From positions 1-21,695 of the forward strand of contig JAOZPK010000024.1 in assembly GCA_029932755.1 (NCBI GenBank): a DNA stretch of 21,695 nucleotides, given 5' to 3'. Positions 15,113-21,695 of the stretch are shown here, piece by piece; positions within the stretch are counted from its first letter, which is position 1, and each line of letters starts with the position of its first letter. The notes beneath the pieces were generated by a model. It saw only the letters and a program-made list of their open reading frames with translations. It had not been told where the DNA came from and searched no databases. The DNA is from Candidatus Cloacimonadota bacterium. GTDB lineage: Bacteria; Cloacimonadota; Cloacimonadia; Cloacimonadales; TCS61. Position numbers and translations under genes: made by a program.

Positions 15113-17245
15113 TTACAATTTCCATTCAATTCCCAAATTCACTTCCCAGTTAATACCTGGCTGTGGTATATGGTCGTAAATCTCATACAATTTGTTCAAA
15201 ATATTGTTAACTCTAATAGTTGGTGTGAACTCAAATTTATCCCAACTTATAGAATATTCAATCCTTGTATTCAGCAGATCGTAAGCTGGAAGTAGATGTT
15301 CTGTAGTAGCTTGATAAGAATTTGTCCATTGTTCACCAAGAAGTTTATATGATAAATCACCAACAAAATTTCCTGATGTTATTCTCATATCTATATCGAG
15401 TGAATAATCCGGAACATAAATAATATTATTTCCATAATTTGGATCATCCTTTGATCTATTGATAGCTGAACTTTTTGTGTAAATTGCCCCAAGCTCCAAA
15501 GATCGTAAAAATTTCAAATTCAATTCAAAATCCCAATTATCAATTTCTGCAACAGAGAGATTCATTGGCTTCCATTTTTGCAATTCATCTCTAATCCAGA
15601 TTATCATATCATCAATATCATCATGACGATAAGTAACCTTAAAAGAATTATCTAATAATTCCAGTTTTGAAAAGATCTGCCAGCTAAGAGAACTTTCCGG
15701 TTTCAGGTCGAGGTTACCGGATACATGTGTATCACCCTTCCAAAAAAGACTGTAGTATGAAGGCAAAGTATAACCATTTGCCACATTCCCACCAAGATAT
15801 ATCTTAAAATAATTTTCATAAGAAAACTCAGGCTCTACTTTCCAGCTTGTATGATCCTTAAAATTTTTTGTATTATCCCAACGGGCTGAACCGGTTAAAC
15901 TTGTAGTATACGGAAAATACTTTTGTTTGAGGTGAGTTTTCCCAAAAACAGCATAGTTATTTCTGTAAACTTTTTCAATGGATTGATCTGGGTAATTCAA
16001 ATCTGTATACTTGAAATCCTCGTATCTGTAATCTCCACCCCAATCTACGTAAAAGGCATCACTCAAATATTCTAAATGTAGTTTAATACCCCTACTCAAT
16101 TGCCGGTTTCTGGCAAGAGTTGCAAGAAAAATATTCTCAGACCAAGGTGAGTCAAGACGTGTATTATCGTATAAAGATTTGTCGAGTGAATAGAAAAGAT
16201 CTGTTTTTATTCTATAGTCTTCTAATTTCCTTGAATAATTTATTACATGTTTTTGTGATTGTCCTGTAAGTCTGCTATTTTTAAACCATTCTAAAGATTC
16301 AGTATTGCCGGGAAGTTTCTTAAAGAAATCCTGGAAGAGTAATTTGTATGATAACATTCCTATCGATCCGGAATAACCCAGGCTGATATTTGCATCATAA
16401 ATAGATTTATCATTGAAGTCTCTGGTTCTCAGTGTCTCGGGATCTTCTGCAGGAATATACTCAAAATCGTTACGGGCATAACTCTTCCTGATAAAAGCAT
16501 AAATTTGAATCTTTGAATTAGCAGCAGATACTGTTAATGAGTGTTTATCCAAACCAAATGAACCGAAGGCATGGCTGGCATTTGCCATGTACTTATTATT
16601 TGCCCGTTTTGTATTAATGTTTATAATTCCACCCATCGAACCGGCACCACCAATACTGCTGGAACTACCTTTCACCACTTCGATACTCTCAATTATCTCA
16701 GCCGGAATAGTTGATATGTCGAATGCTGTTCCACTTTTATTTAGAGGAATACCATCCAGCATTACAAGCGTATGACGCGCTTTGTAGCCAGGAAAAATGA
16801 TCTTCTGTTCTTCCCCTGTGAGTTGCGTTCCTGAAATTTGCAGGTCTGTATAATCTCGCAAAACATCTGCAGCTGAACCTGAACTGTTACCAGTTTTGAT
16901 AACAATAATCTCACTTGTACCGATTAATTCTCTTTTCCTTTGTTCAATTACTCTTAATCCCTGAATTGAGATAATATCTTCTTCTAAAATAATGATCTCT
17001 TTGATATCACCTGCTGATATAGTTTTATCTTTATAACTGATCTTATGAAAATTTATTTTATCTTCGGCAAATACATCCGCTAACCTGAAATTTCCATCTT
17101 CCCGTGAAATCACAGCTTTATTATTTACAGTAATGACAACATTCCCAATTGACTTTCCATCAACATTCACAATACGTCCGCTAATGTTCAGACTGATCAA
17201 TTTCATTGATATTATTAGAAGTATAACTATTATTCTAATTCGCAT
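15113..17245 (-). CDS. TonB-dependent outer-membrane receptor, BtuB-like
   Basis: 710 aa. A short signal peptide (1-19) is followed by a carboxypeptidase-regulatory-like beta domain (ISGRIVNVDGKSIGNVVITV, about 21-88), the plug (about 108-215, with LMLDGIPLN-type VMLDGIPLN at 161-169, VVKGSSSSIGGAGSMGGIINI at 190-210) and a 22-strand-type barrel. The C-terminus (YEIYDHIPQPGINWEVNLGIEWKL) resembles BtuB and related small-ligand receptors. It imports a ligand across the outer membrane using TonB energy. Its ATG overlaps the upstream ATPase gene by 11 bp with GGGGA as RBS, so transport across both membranes is encoded together. Corrinoid is the best guess for ligand; siderophore or haem is possible. 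Confidence 0.9.
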   Translation of the reverse strand: MRIRIIVILLIISMKLISLNISGRIVNVDGKSIGNVVITVNNKAVISREDGNFRLADVFAEDKINFHKISYKDKTISAGDIKEIIILEEDIISIQGLRVIEQRKRELIGTSEIIVIKTGNSSGSAADVLRDYTDLQISGTQLTGEEQKIIFPGYKARHTLVMLDGIPLNKSGTAFDISTIPAEIIESIEVVKGSSSSIGGAGSMGGIININTKRANNKYMANASHAFGSFGLDKHSLTVSAANSKIQIYAFIRKSYARNDFEYIPAEDPETLRTRDFNDKSIYDANISLGYSGSIGMLSYKLLFQDFFKKLPGNTESLEWFKNSRLTGQSQKHVINYSRKLEDYRIKTDLFYSLDKSLYDNTRLDSPWSENIFLATLARNRQLSRGIKLHLEYLSDAFYVDWGGDYRYEDFKYTDLNYPDQSIEKVYRNNYAVFGKTHLKQKYFPYTTSLTGSARWDNTKNFKDHTSWKVEPEFSYENYFKIYLGGNVANGYTLPSYYSLFWKGDTHVSGNLDLKPESSLSWQIFSKLELLDNSFKVTYRHDDIDDMIIWIRDELQKWKPMNLSVAEIDNWDFELNLKFLRSLELGAIYTKSSAINRSKDDPNYGNNIIYVPDYSLDIDMRITSGNFVGDLSYKLLGEQWTNSYQATTEHLLPAYDLLNTRIEYSISWDKFEFTPTIRVNNILNKLYEIYDHIPQPGINWEVNLGIEWKL

Positions 17246-18017
17246 TTTTCCCCGGATATATCAAGTTTGGTTTCCCTGAAATAGGATTTTTTATTATCTT
17301 CAAATCAGCGTTATAAAGTTCTTTTAAATTCTCTGAATTCACAATATTTTCGGGTGCTCCATCAGCTATCACAATTCCTTCTTTTAGCATAACAATTCTC
17401 TCACAATATTCGCTGGCAAGATTAATATTATGGGAAACCAGGATTATTAGTTTATTGTGTTCCCTGTTTATCTCAGAAAGTAACTGCATGATTTCCAATT
17501 GATGATTTATATCAAGATTTGCAAAAGCTTCATCCATCAATAAAACTTGGGTTTCTTGAGCTAATGCTCTTGCTATGGAAACACGCCTTCGCTCACCACC
17601 ACTTAGTTGTGAATAAAGCTTACTTTTTAAGGAAACCAGATCTAACTGCATTAATATCTGCTCTACTTTTTTCTTATCTATATTTGTATAGTTTTGCCAG
17701 CGTCCAAGATATGGAAATCTTCCCATTAATACCAAATCTTCAACTGTGTAATCAAATTGAAGTTGGAAATCCTGCGGGATTATTGCAATCTGCTTTGCAA
17801 GTTCCTGCCGTGACCAATTATGAAATTCCTTTCCAGAAATAAAAACTTTTCCGGTTTTTTCAAGTTGGAAATCAATGATCGCTTTAAGCAAAGTAGATTT
17901 TCCTGCTCCGTTGGGTCCCAAAAGAGCACAGAATTCTCCCTTATGAAAATCAATTGAAAGATCTTCCAGAACTTTTTTTTGCTGATACGAAACACTTACT
18001 TTTAGTAAACTTATCAT
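17235..18017 (-). CDS. ABC transporter ATPase, BtuD/FecE family
   Basis: 260 aa, full length for a FecCD-partner ATPase. Walker A GPNGAGKST at 34-42, Q-loop Gln82 (IIPQDFQLQFDYTVEDLVLMGRFP is the FecE/BtuD type, with the MGRxPYLG turn), signature LSGGERRRVSIARAL at 138-152, Walker B LLMDEAFANLD at 159-169 (the usual Pro after DE is Ala) and switch His196 (LVSHNINLAS). It powers import of a metal chelate or cobalamin through the BtuC-like permease at 20767-21687. The stop lies inside the receptor gene, indicating coupling. The Shine-Dalgarno (AAAGG, 10 nt away) is weak. It is separated from its permease by an opposite-strand cassette, whereas btuC and btuD are commonly adjacent. Confidence 0.95.
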   Translation of the reverse strand: MISLLKVSVSYQQKKVLEDLSIDFHKGEFCALLGPNGAGKSTLLKAIIDFQLEKTGKVFISGKEFHNWSRQELAKQIAIIPQDFQLQFDYTVEDLVLMGRFPYLGRWQNYTNIDKKKVEQILMQLDLVSLKSKLYSQLSGGERRRVSIARALAQETQVLLMDEAFANLDINHQLEIMQLLSEINREHNKLIILVSHNINLASEYCERIVMLKEGIVIADGAPENIVNSENLKELYNADLKIIKNPISGKPNLIYPGKNAN

Positions 18018-18081
18018 TTATTTTTTACCTTTTTATAAAAAACTATTTGCCAATTCATACTAATTTAATATGTTATCCTCC

Positions 18082-18087
18082 AAGGAG
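18082..18087 (+). promoter_or_regulatory. Shine-Dalgarno fixing the Rrf2 start
   Basis: AAGGAG stands 6 nt before ATG 18094. An in-frame ATG at 18070 has no such site and would add eight residues not seen in the family. Confidence 0.75.
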
Positions 18088-18093
18088 AAGATA

Positions 18094-18504
18094 ATGAATA
18101 TTTCGACGAAGACTGAATACGCTGTACGGGCTTTAACAGAACTCGCCGTAAACTCTATAGATAAACCGGTTTCCATAAATGAAATTTGCAAAAAACAGAA
18201 TCTCCCGGTGAAATACATTGAACAACTCTTTAGAAAATTGAAGCAGAATGAACTCATTAAAAGCATCCACGGAGCAAAAGGCGGATATCAACTTGCTTTA
18301 GAAATTAACAATATCTCACTTAAAGATATCATGGAAGCCGTTGATGAAAACTACGTTGCTCCATTCTGCAATGGAAAGCCGGAAGATCATGTACATTGCA
18401 TTGGTCTACCCTGCGCTTTTAAAGAACTTTGGGATGAAATAAAAGAACATATGGAAAATTATTTTGACTCGATAAAGCTGGATCAAATTGTGGCAAGGCT
18501 ATAA
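18094..18504 (+). CDS. Rrf2-family transcriptional regulator, Fe-S type
   Basis: 136 aa. MNISTKTEYAVRALTELAVN is the characteristic Rrf2/IscR opening; a winged HTH follows (INEICKKQNLPVKYIEQLFRKL recognition helix and the GAKGGYQLA wing). Cys92, Cys102 and Cys107 (C-x9-C-x4-C) lie in the loop where IscR and relatives bind a [2Fe-2S] cluster; IscR has C-x5-C-x5-C, so spacing differs. It likely senses Fe-S or redox status and controls the nifS-like and nifU-like genes behind it, and possibly the divergent ABC ATPase gene 76 bp away. The stop overlaps the AAGGAG of the next gene, 10 nt before its ATG. Confidence 0.92.
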   Translation: MNISTKTEYAVRALTELAVNSIDKPVSINEICKKQNLPVKYIEQLFRKLKQNELIKSIHGAKGGYQLALEINNISLKDIMEAVDENYVAPFCNGKPEDHVHCIGLPCAFKELWDEIKEHMENYFDSIKLDQIVARL

Positions 18505-18514
18505 GGAGAATTTT

Positions 18515-19681
18515 ATGCAGAGAATATATTTTAATAATTGTTTAACATCTAAACCCGCACCGGAAGTTGTAGAAATAACAACTGAATACATGAAGAATAG
18601 ATATTATTTCCCCGAGAATTTCAACGCAACTGGAACTGAGATTTCTTCCGATCTGGAATTAGCAAAAAAGATAATTGCAGATTCAATTGCAGCAAACTCA
18701 ACAGAAATTCATTTCACGTCTGGTGGAACAGCAGCTAACAATATTGCCATTAAGGGATACCTTACAGCAAATTCAAACAAAGGAACACATATAATATGTT
18801 CGGTGATCGATTACCCTGATATTCTTACTAACGCAGCTTTCTTTGAAAAAAGCGGATTTGATGTGACCTATCTTAACGCTGATAATGAAGGTTTCATTGA
18901 TCTTGAGCAATTAAAGAATTCTCTCCGTGAAGACACAATTTTATTCATGACAACAATTGGAAACCATACAGTCGGTACAATTCAACCGATAAAAGAGATT
19001 AGAGAAATATTGGATAGCGCAGAACAAAAAATTGCAATGCATGTAGATGCTTGTGAAGCTTATGCACGTATTCCGATCAATGTAAATGAACTGGGAATAG
19101 ACTTAATGTCAATAAGTGCTCACAAAATTCACGGTCCTCAAGGTGTTGGTGCTTTGTATCAGCGAAAAGGGATTGTATTAGGTCAAGTTCAACATGGAGT
19201 TAACAGAATGGATAATCTGCAAACAGGCGGTATGAACATTGCATCTATCGCTGGATTTGCTAAAGCTGTGGAACTTGCATTCGATGAAAAAGAAGATAAT
19301 ATGGCTAAGATACGCAAACTTTCTGATTATCTACTTAATAAAATAGAATCCATAATTCCAGATACTTTATTGAACGGTCCGCGTGGAAACAGACGTGCTC
19401 CTCATAATATCAATATTTCCTTTGATTATATCGAAGGAGAAGCAATTATGATGATGATGGATATTAATGGTGTTTCCATTTCTACCGGAAGTGCCTGTGC
19501 TTCACAAGGATTAAAACCAAATTATGTTATGATGGCTCTCGGTAGGAATCATGAGCAATCACACAGCTCAATGAAATTTACACTTAGCAGGTACAATACA
19601 TTCCAAGAGATAGATTATACTGTTGAGAAACTGGCTGAAGTAGTAAAAGAACTTCGCTCACGTAGTCCACTTTGTAATTAA
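18515..19681 (+). CDS. Cysteine desulfurase-like protein (NifS/IscS family) with altered active site
   Basis: 388 aa; AAGGAG lies 6 nt before ATG 18515. Fold-type I PLP enzyme: TSGGTAANNIAIKGY (68-82), VDACEA (177-182), SAHKIHGPQGVGALY with PLP-Lys204, and the Cys328 loop (STGSACASQGLKP). It would pass sulfur from cysteine to the scaffold protein encoded next. Several conserved positions differ: the EH pair that stacks on PLP is DY (99-100), the Gln that follows the PLP Asp178 is Glu181, NNE of the NNExGxIQ block reads GNHT (149-152), and the R of SIRFS is Lys354. The first-strand YLDNNATT is YFNNCLTS. The persulfide cysteine and lysine remain, so it is probably an active but divergent member. 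A 208-bp repeat-bearing gap follows. Confidence 0.85.
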   Translation: MQRIYFNNCLTSKPAPEVVEITTEYMKNRYYFPENFNATGTEISSDLELAKKIIADSIAANSTEIHFTSGGTAANNIAIKGYLTANSNKGTHIICSVIDYPDILTNAAFFEKSGFDVTYLNADNEGFIDLEQLKNSLREDTILFMTTIGNHTVGTIQPIKEIREILDSAEQKIAMHVDACEAYARIPINVNELGIDLMSISAHKIHGPQGVGALYQRKGIVLGQVQHGVNRMDNLQTGGMNIASIAGFAKAVELAFDEKEDNMAKIRKLSDYLLNKIESIIPDTLLNGPRGNRRAPHNINISFDYIEGEAIMMMMDINGVSISTGSACASQGLKPNYVMMALGRNHEQSHSSMKFTLSRYNTFQEIDYTVEKLAEVVKELRSRSPLCN

Positions 19682-19718
19682 TGTTAATATATATAAGTTT
19701 TGCAAAATATAGTGTTTG

Positions 19719-19805
19719 TTGTCATCCTGACGAATTAGCCAAGGCTGATAAATCTTACACGTTGTTTTTAGGAAGGATCTCTGCTTATAAAGAGATTCTT
19801 CGTGA
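19719..19805 (+). repeat. Dispersed repeat between nifS-like and nifU-like genes
   Basis: It starts TTGTCATCCTGACGAATT and contains GAAGGATCTCT (19772-19782) and AGAGATTCTTC (19791-19801), which pair as an 11-bp stem with one G·T. TGTCATCCTGA is shared with the repeat at 20691-20747. The element fills most of the 208-bp gap. A 64-codon frame (19681-19875) crosses it but looks like translated repeat. Confidence 0.7.
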
Positions 19806-19889
19806 GAGAATTATTGGAGATTTCCTCAGAAAGACAATCTTTTACAATTTTGCAGGATACTTTAATAAAAGATAAGCAAGGAGAATATA

Positions 19890-20510
19890 ATGCAATATTC
19901 ACAAAAAGTTCTAGATCATTTTATGAAACCTCATAATATTGGAAAGTTGGAAAATCCGGATGCAGAAGCTACTGAAGGAAGTCCGGCTTGTGGTGATCAG
20001 ATTTCGATATTCTTAAAGATAAATCCCGAAACTAATATCATCGAAAATATTAAATTCCAATCATATGGATGCGCTTCCAACATTGCTACCGGTTCCATTA
20101 TCACAGATATGGCAATGGGAAAAACTATTGAAGAAGCCAAAAATATCACATGGAAAGGTGCAGCTGATGAACTCGATGGATTACCGGCAGTTAAAATGCA
20201 TTGTTCTGTACTTGCAGTAGATACACTTAAGAAAGCTATCAAAAAATACGAGATTGAACACGGTTTGGCAGAAGCTGAAACTTTTAGTAAGAAAACTATT
20301 GTTGAGGAACTCAAGAAAGTTATTTATCCAGGTGTTGGTGAAGATATCGTCACACTTAAAATGGTTAAGTATGTTGGATTTGAAAATGGCATTGCAATCA
20401 TTGATGTAGATATTCCTAAATTCGATAAATTCCGCGACAACGTAGCCGAAGAGATAAAAGAACATTTAGAAACATTCGATGAAATCAAAGAAGTTAAAGT
20501 AACAATCTAA
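19890..20510 (+). CDS. IscU/NifU-N Fe-S scaffold fused to a MIP18/DUF59-like domain
   Basis: 206 aa with AAGGAG 6 nt before the ATG. Residues 1-125 are an IscU-type scaffold: ligands Cys34 (GSPACGDQI), Asp36, Cys61 (SYGCASN) and Cys105 with preceding His104 (VKMHCSVLAVDTLKKAI). The sequence up to Asp36 (SQKVLDHFMKPHNIGKLEN) is typical. Residues about 136-206 (IVEELKKVIYPGVGEDIVTL through EIKEVKVTI) resemble a MIP18/FeS-assembly-P (DUF59) domain without the canonical DP and cysteine. The expected C-terminal NifU CxxC domain is absent. It assembles [Fe-S] clusters from sulfur supplied by the preceding desulfurase; the tail may aid target transfer, which is inference. Confidence 0.9.
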   Translation: MQYSQKVLDHFMKPHNIGKLENPDAEATEGSPACGDQISIFLKINPETNIIENIKFQSYGCASNIATGSIITDMAMGKTIEEAKNITWKGAADELDGLPAVKMHCSVLAVDTLKKAIKKYEIEHGLAEAETFSKKTIVEELKKVIYPGVGEDIVTLKMVKYVGFENGIAIIDVDIPKFDKFRDNVAEEIKEHLETFDEIKEVKVTI

Positions 20511-20537
20511 TATCTTTAGAATGATCAAGCTTTTTCT

Positions 20538-20563
20538 GGTTACCAAACCCTTGTTTGGTAACC
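20538..20563 (+). terminator. Perfect 11-bp hairpin after the nifU-like gene
   Basis: GGTTACCAAAC-CCTT-GTTTGGTAACC, 27 bp past the stop. It is followed by TTATATG with no U-run, so termination is plausible but it may be another palindromic unit in this repeat-rich 256-bp convergent gap. Confidence 0.5.
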
Positions 20564-20690
20564 TTATATGCATATATTTCAACTCGTCGTTTCCGTCTGA
20601 GCCGGATTAAAACCTTACGAGTCGAAGATAAATTTTTATTTCATCCCACTCTATATACTTTTAAAGAACTAATTATTCTATAAACCCTTC

Positions 20691-20747
20691 GCTTGTGTCA
20701 TCCTGAGCCCTTCGACAAGCTCAGGACAGGTTTAATCGAAGGACGAA
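20691..20747 (+). repeat. 57-bp dispersed repeat, intergenic copy
   Basis: Reverse-complement match to 13848-13904 at 51/57 positions. The self-complementary CCTGAGCCCTTCGACAAGC/TCAGG core and the AATCGAAGGACGAA tail mark it as the same family; a related partial copy begins at 19719. It lies 19 bp from the permease stop and could act as a transcription stop or remain as an insertion scar. A degenerate similar stretch appears at 20583-20630. Confidence 0.88.
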
Positions 20748-20766
20748 GAGCTTAACACAAAATTTT

Positions 20767-21687
20767 CTATCTACTTTTTGCCATGATAAACAGAAAGAAA
20801 GGACATCCTAAAAATGCTGTAATTATCCCTACCGGAATCTCGATAACGGCGATATGCATTGCAACTAGATCACAAAAAATTAGAAGTACTGCACCAAATA
20901 AGGAAGAATAAATAATTCCGGTTCGTTTATTTCCACCAGAAACCATGCGGACAATGTGAGGCACGATAAGACCAATGAACCCGATAATCCCTGCATATGC
21001 AACGGTTATACCTGTAAGAAGCGAACTTATAATGAATATTTTTCTACGGAGTTTTTTCACGTCAATTCCAAGACTTCCGGCAATAATATCTCCGGTTGTA
21101 AGTATCGTTAATTTTCGAGAAAGCAGGAACAGGTAAAGCATCAGCAAGATGGATATTCCAAATACAACTTGAAAATAATACCATTCTTTGCGGCTGAAAA
21201 TATGCCCGAGATTTCCCATAAGAACATTGATTATATTCCCAATATCCTGCTGATTGAAATACATGAGAAGTGAGATAAGTGCTGAGAAAAACATTCCCAC
21301 GATTATACCAGAAAGTAATAATTTTGTATTGTTGAAAAACCCACCAAGATGTGCCAGAAACCAGACAATAGTTAATGTGATCAACGCTCCGGCAAATCCA
21401 AATAGTGGCATGAATAAATAAAAACCTAATACACTTGCTAAAATACTACCAAAAGCTGCACCGGATGAAATGCCAAGAATATAGGGTTCTGCGAGAGGAT
21501 TATTCAGCATTATTTGAAAAGAATACCCAACACCAGAGAGGACAAATCCAACCAGGAATGCCAGCATTAATCGTGGCAGGCGAATCTGCATAATTATGTG
21601 CAAACTTTCCACCTGATAATTTAAATATAGATAGATCAAGATTAATGAAAAGACTAACAACAAAAGGGGAATAATTTTATTTTTCAT
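20767..21687 (-). CDS. ABC transporter permease, BtuC/FecCD family
   Basis: 306 aa, slightly short for the usual 320-350. A hydrophobic protein of about nine to ten helices with family landmarks QIRLPRLMLAFLVG (34-47), NPLAEPYILGISSGAAFG (63-80), GDIIAGSLGIDV (199-210, coupling-helix region), GFIGLIVPHIVRM (236-248) and EIPVGIITAFLGCPFFLF (283-300). It forms the inner-membrane channel for cobalamin, haem or siderophore with the ATPase at 17235-18017. The start follows ATTTAAAG with no clear RBS in the eight bases left, so an overlapping upstream gene, perhaps the substrate-binding protein, may lie beyond the edge. No binding protein is visible in the window. Confidence 0.95.
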   Translation of the reverse strand: MKNKIIPLLLLVFSLILIYLYLNYQVESLHIIMQIRLPRLMLAFLVGFVLSGVGYSFQIMLNNPLAEPYILGISSGAAFGSILASVLGFYLFMPLFGFAGALITLTIVWFLAHLGGFFNNTKLLLSGIIVGMFFSALISLLMYFNQQDIGNIINVLMGNLGHIFSRKEWYYFQVVFGISILLMLYLFLLSRKLTILTTGDIIAGSLGIDVKKLRRKIFIISSLLTGITVAYAGIIGFIGLIVPHIVRMVSGGNKRTGIIYSSLFGAVLLIFCDLVAMHIAVIEIPVGIITAFLGCPFFLFIMAKSR

Positions 21688-21695
21688 CTTTAAAT

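Noticed and set aside
17519..17842. 107-aa plus-strand frame within the ABC ATPase gene
   Set aside because: Antisense to the Walker B and signature region of a clear ATPase.
18018..18093. Cobalamin riboswitch ahead of the ATPase gene
   Set aside because: The 76-bp divergent spacer is too short and lacks the conserved GC-rich B12-box sequence. A riboswitch could exist beyond 21695, which is outside the window.

Overview
The window comes from an AT-rich bacterium that uses the NYPNPFNPTTTI-type C-terminal domain (FlgD-like, related to the type IX 'sorting' domains) on several large secreted proteins. That domain, the TonB-dependent outer-membrane uptake genes, a pyruvate phosphate dikinase and numerous short dispersed GC-richer repeats fit a Gram-negative member of the Cloacimonadota or a neighbouring Bacteroidota/FCB lineage. 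This is inferred from protein style only; there is no rRNA to confirm it. No tRNA, rRNA, CRISPR array, transposase or phage gene was seen.

Layout. (1) 1-2965, minus strand: a surface-polysaccharide pair, a polysaccharide-deacetylase-fold protein whose metal ligands look eroded, translationally coupled by an ATGA overlap to a GT4-type glycosyltransferase that runs off the left edge. (2) 3075-6413: a PPC/DUF296 protein, divergent from pyruvate phosphate dikinase (ppdK), which ends at a bidirectional terminator. (3) 6494-11277, minus: two secreted proteins with the same C-terminal domain, one a beta-helix protein and the other a secreted class II glutamine amidotransferase. (4) 11570-13693: a regulatory island with an orphan CheY-like receiver, a small secreted protein with a previously unlisted 24-codon mini-paralogue behind it, and a divergent sigma-factor-like protein. 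(5) 13714-18017 plus 20767-21687, minus: a TonB-dependent receptor, BtuD-like ATPase, BtuC-like permease and a YVTN-type beta-propeller protein, together resembling a corrinoid (B12) uptake locus with a BtuG-like surface protein. (6) 18094-20510, plus: an Rrf2-NifS-NifU iron-sulfur cassette lying between the ABC ATPase and the permease.

The most notable points are the beta-propeller (BtuG-like) protein that carries a C-terminal secretion domain and has a 57-bp dispersed repeat inserted in frame in that domain; the secreted glutamine amidotransferase; the cysteine desulfurase with several substituted active-site positions beside an IscU-MIP18-type fusion; the ligand-free deacetylase-like protein; and the 81-aa/24-aa paralogue pair. 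A dispersed repeat also supplies the apparent ribosome-binding site of the beta-helix gene.
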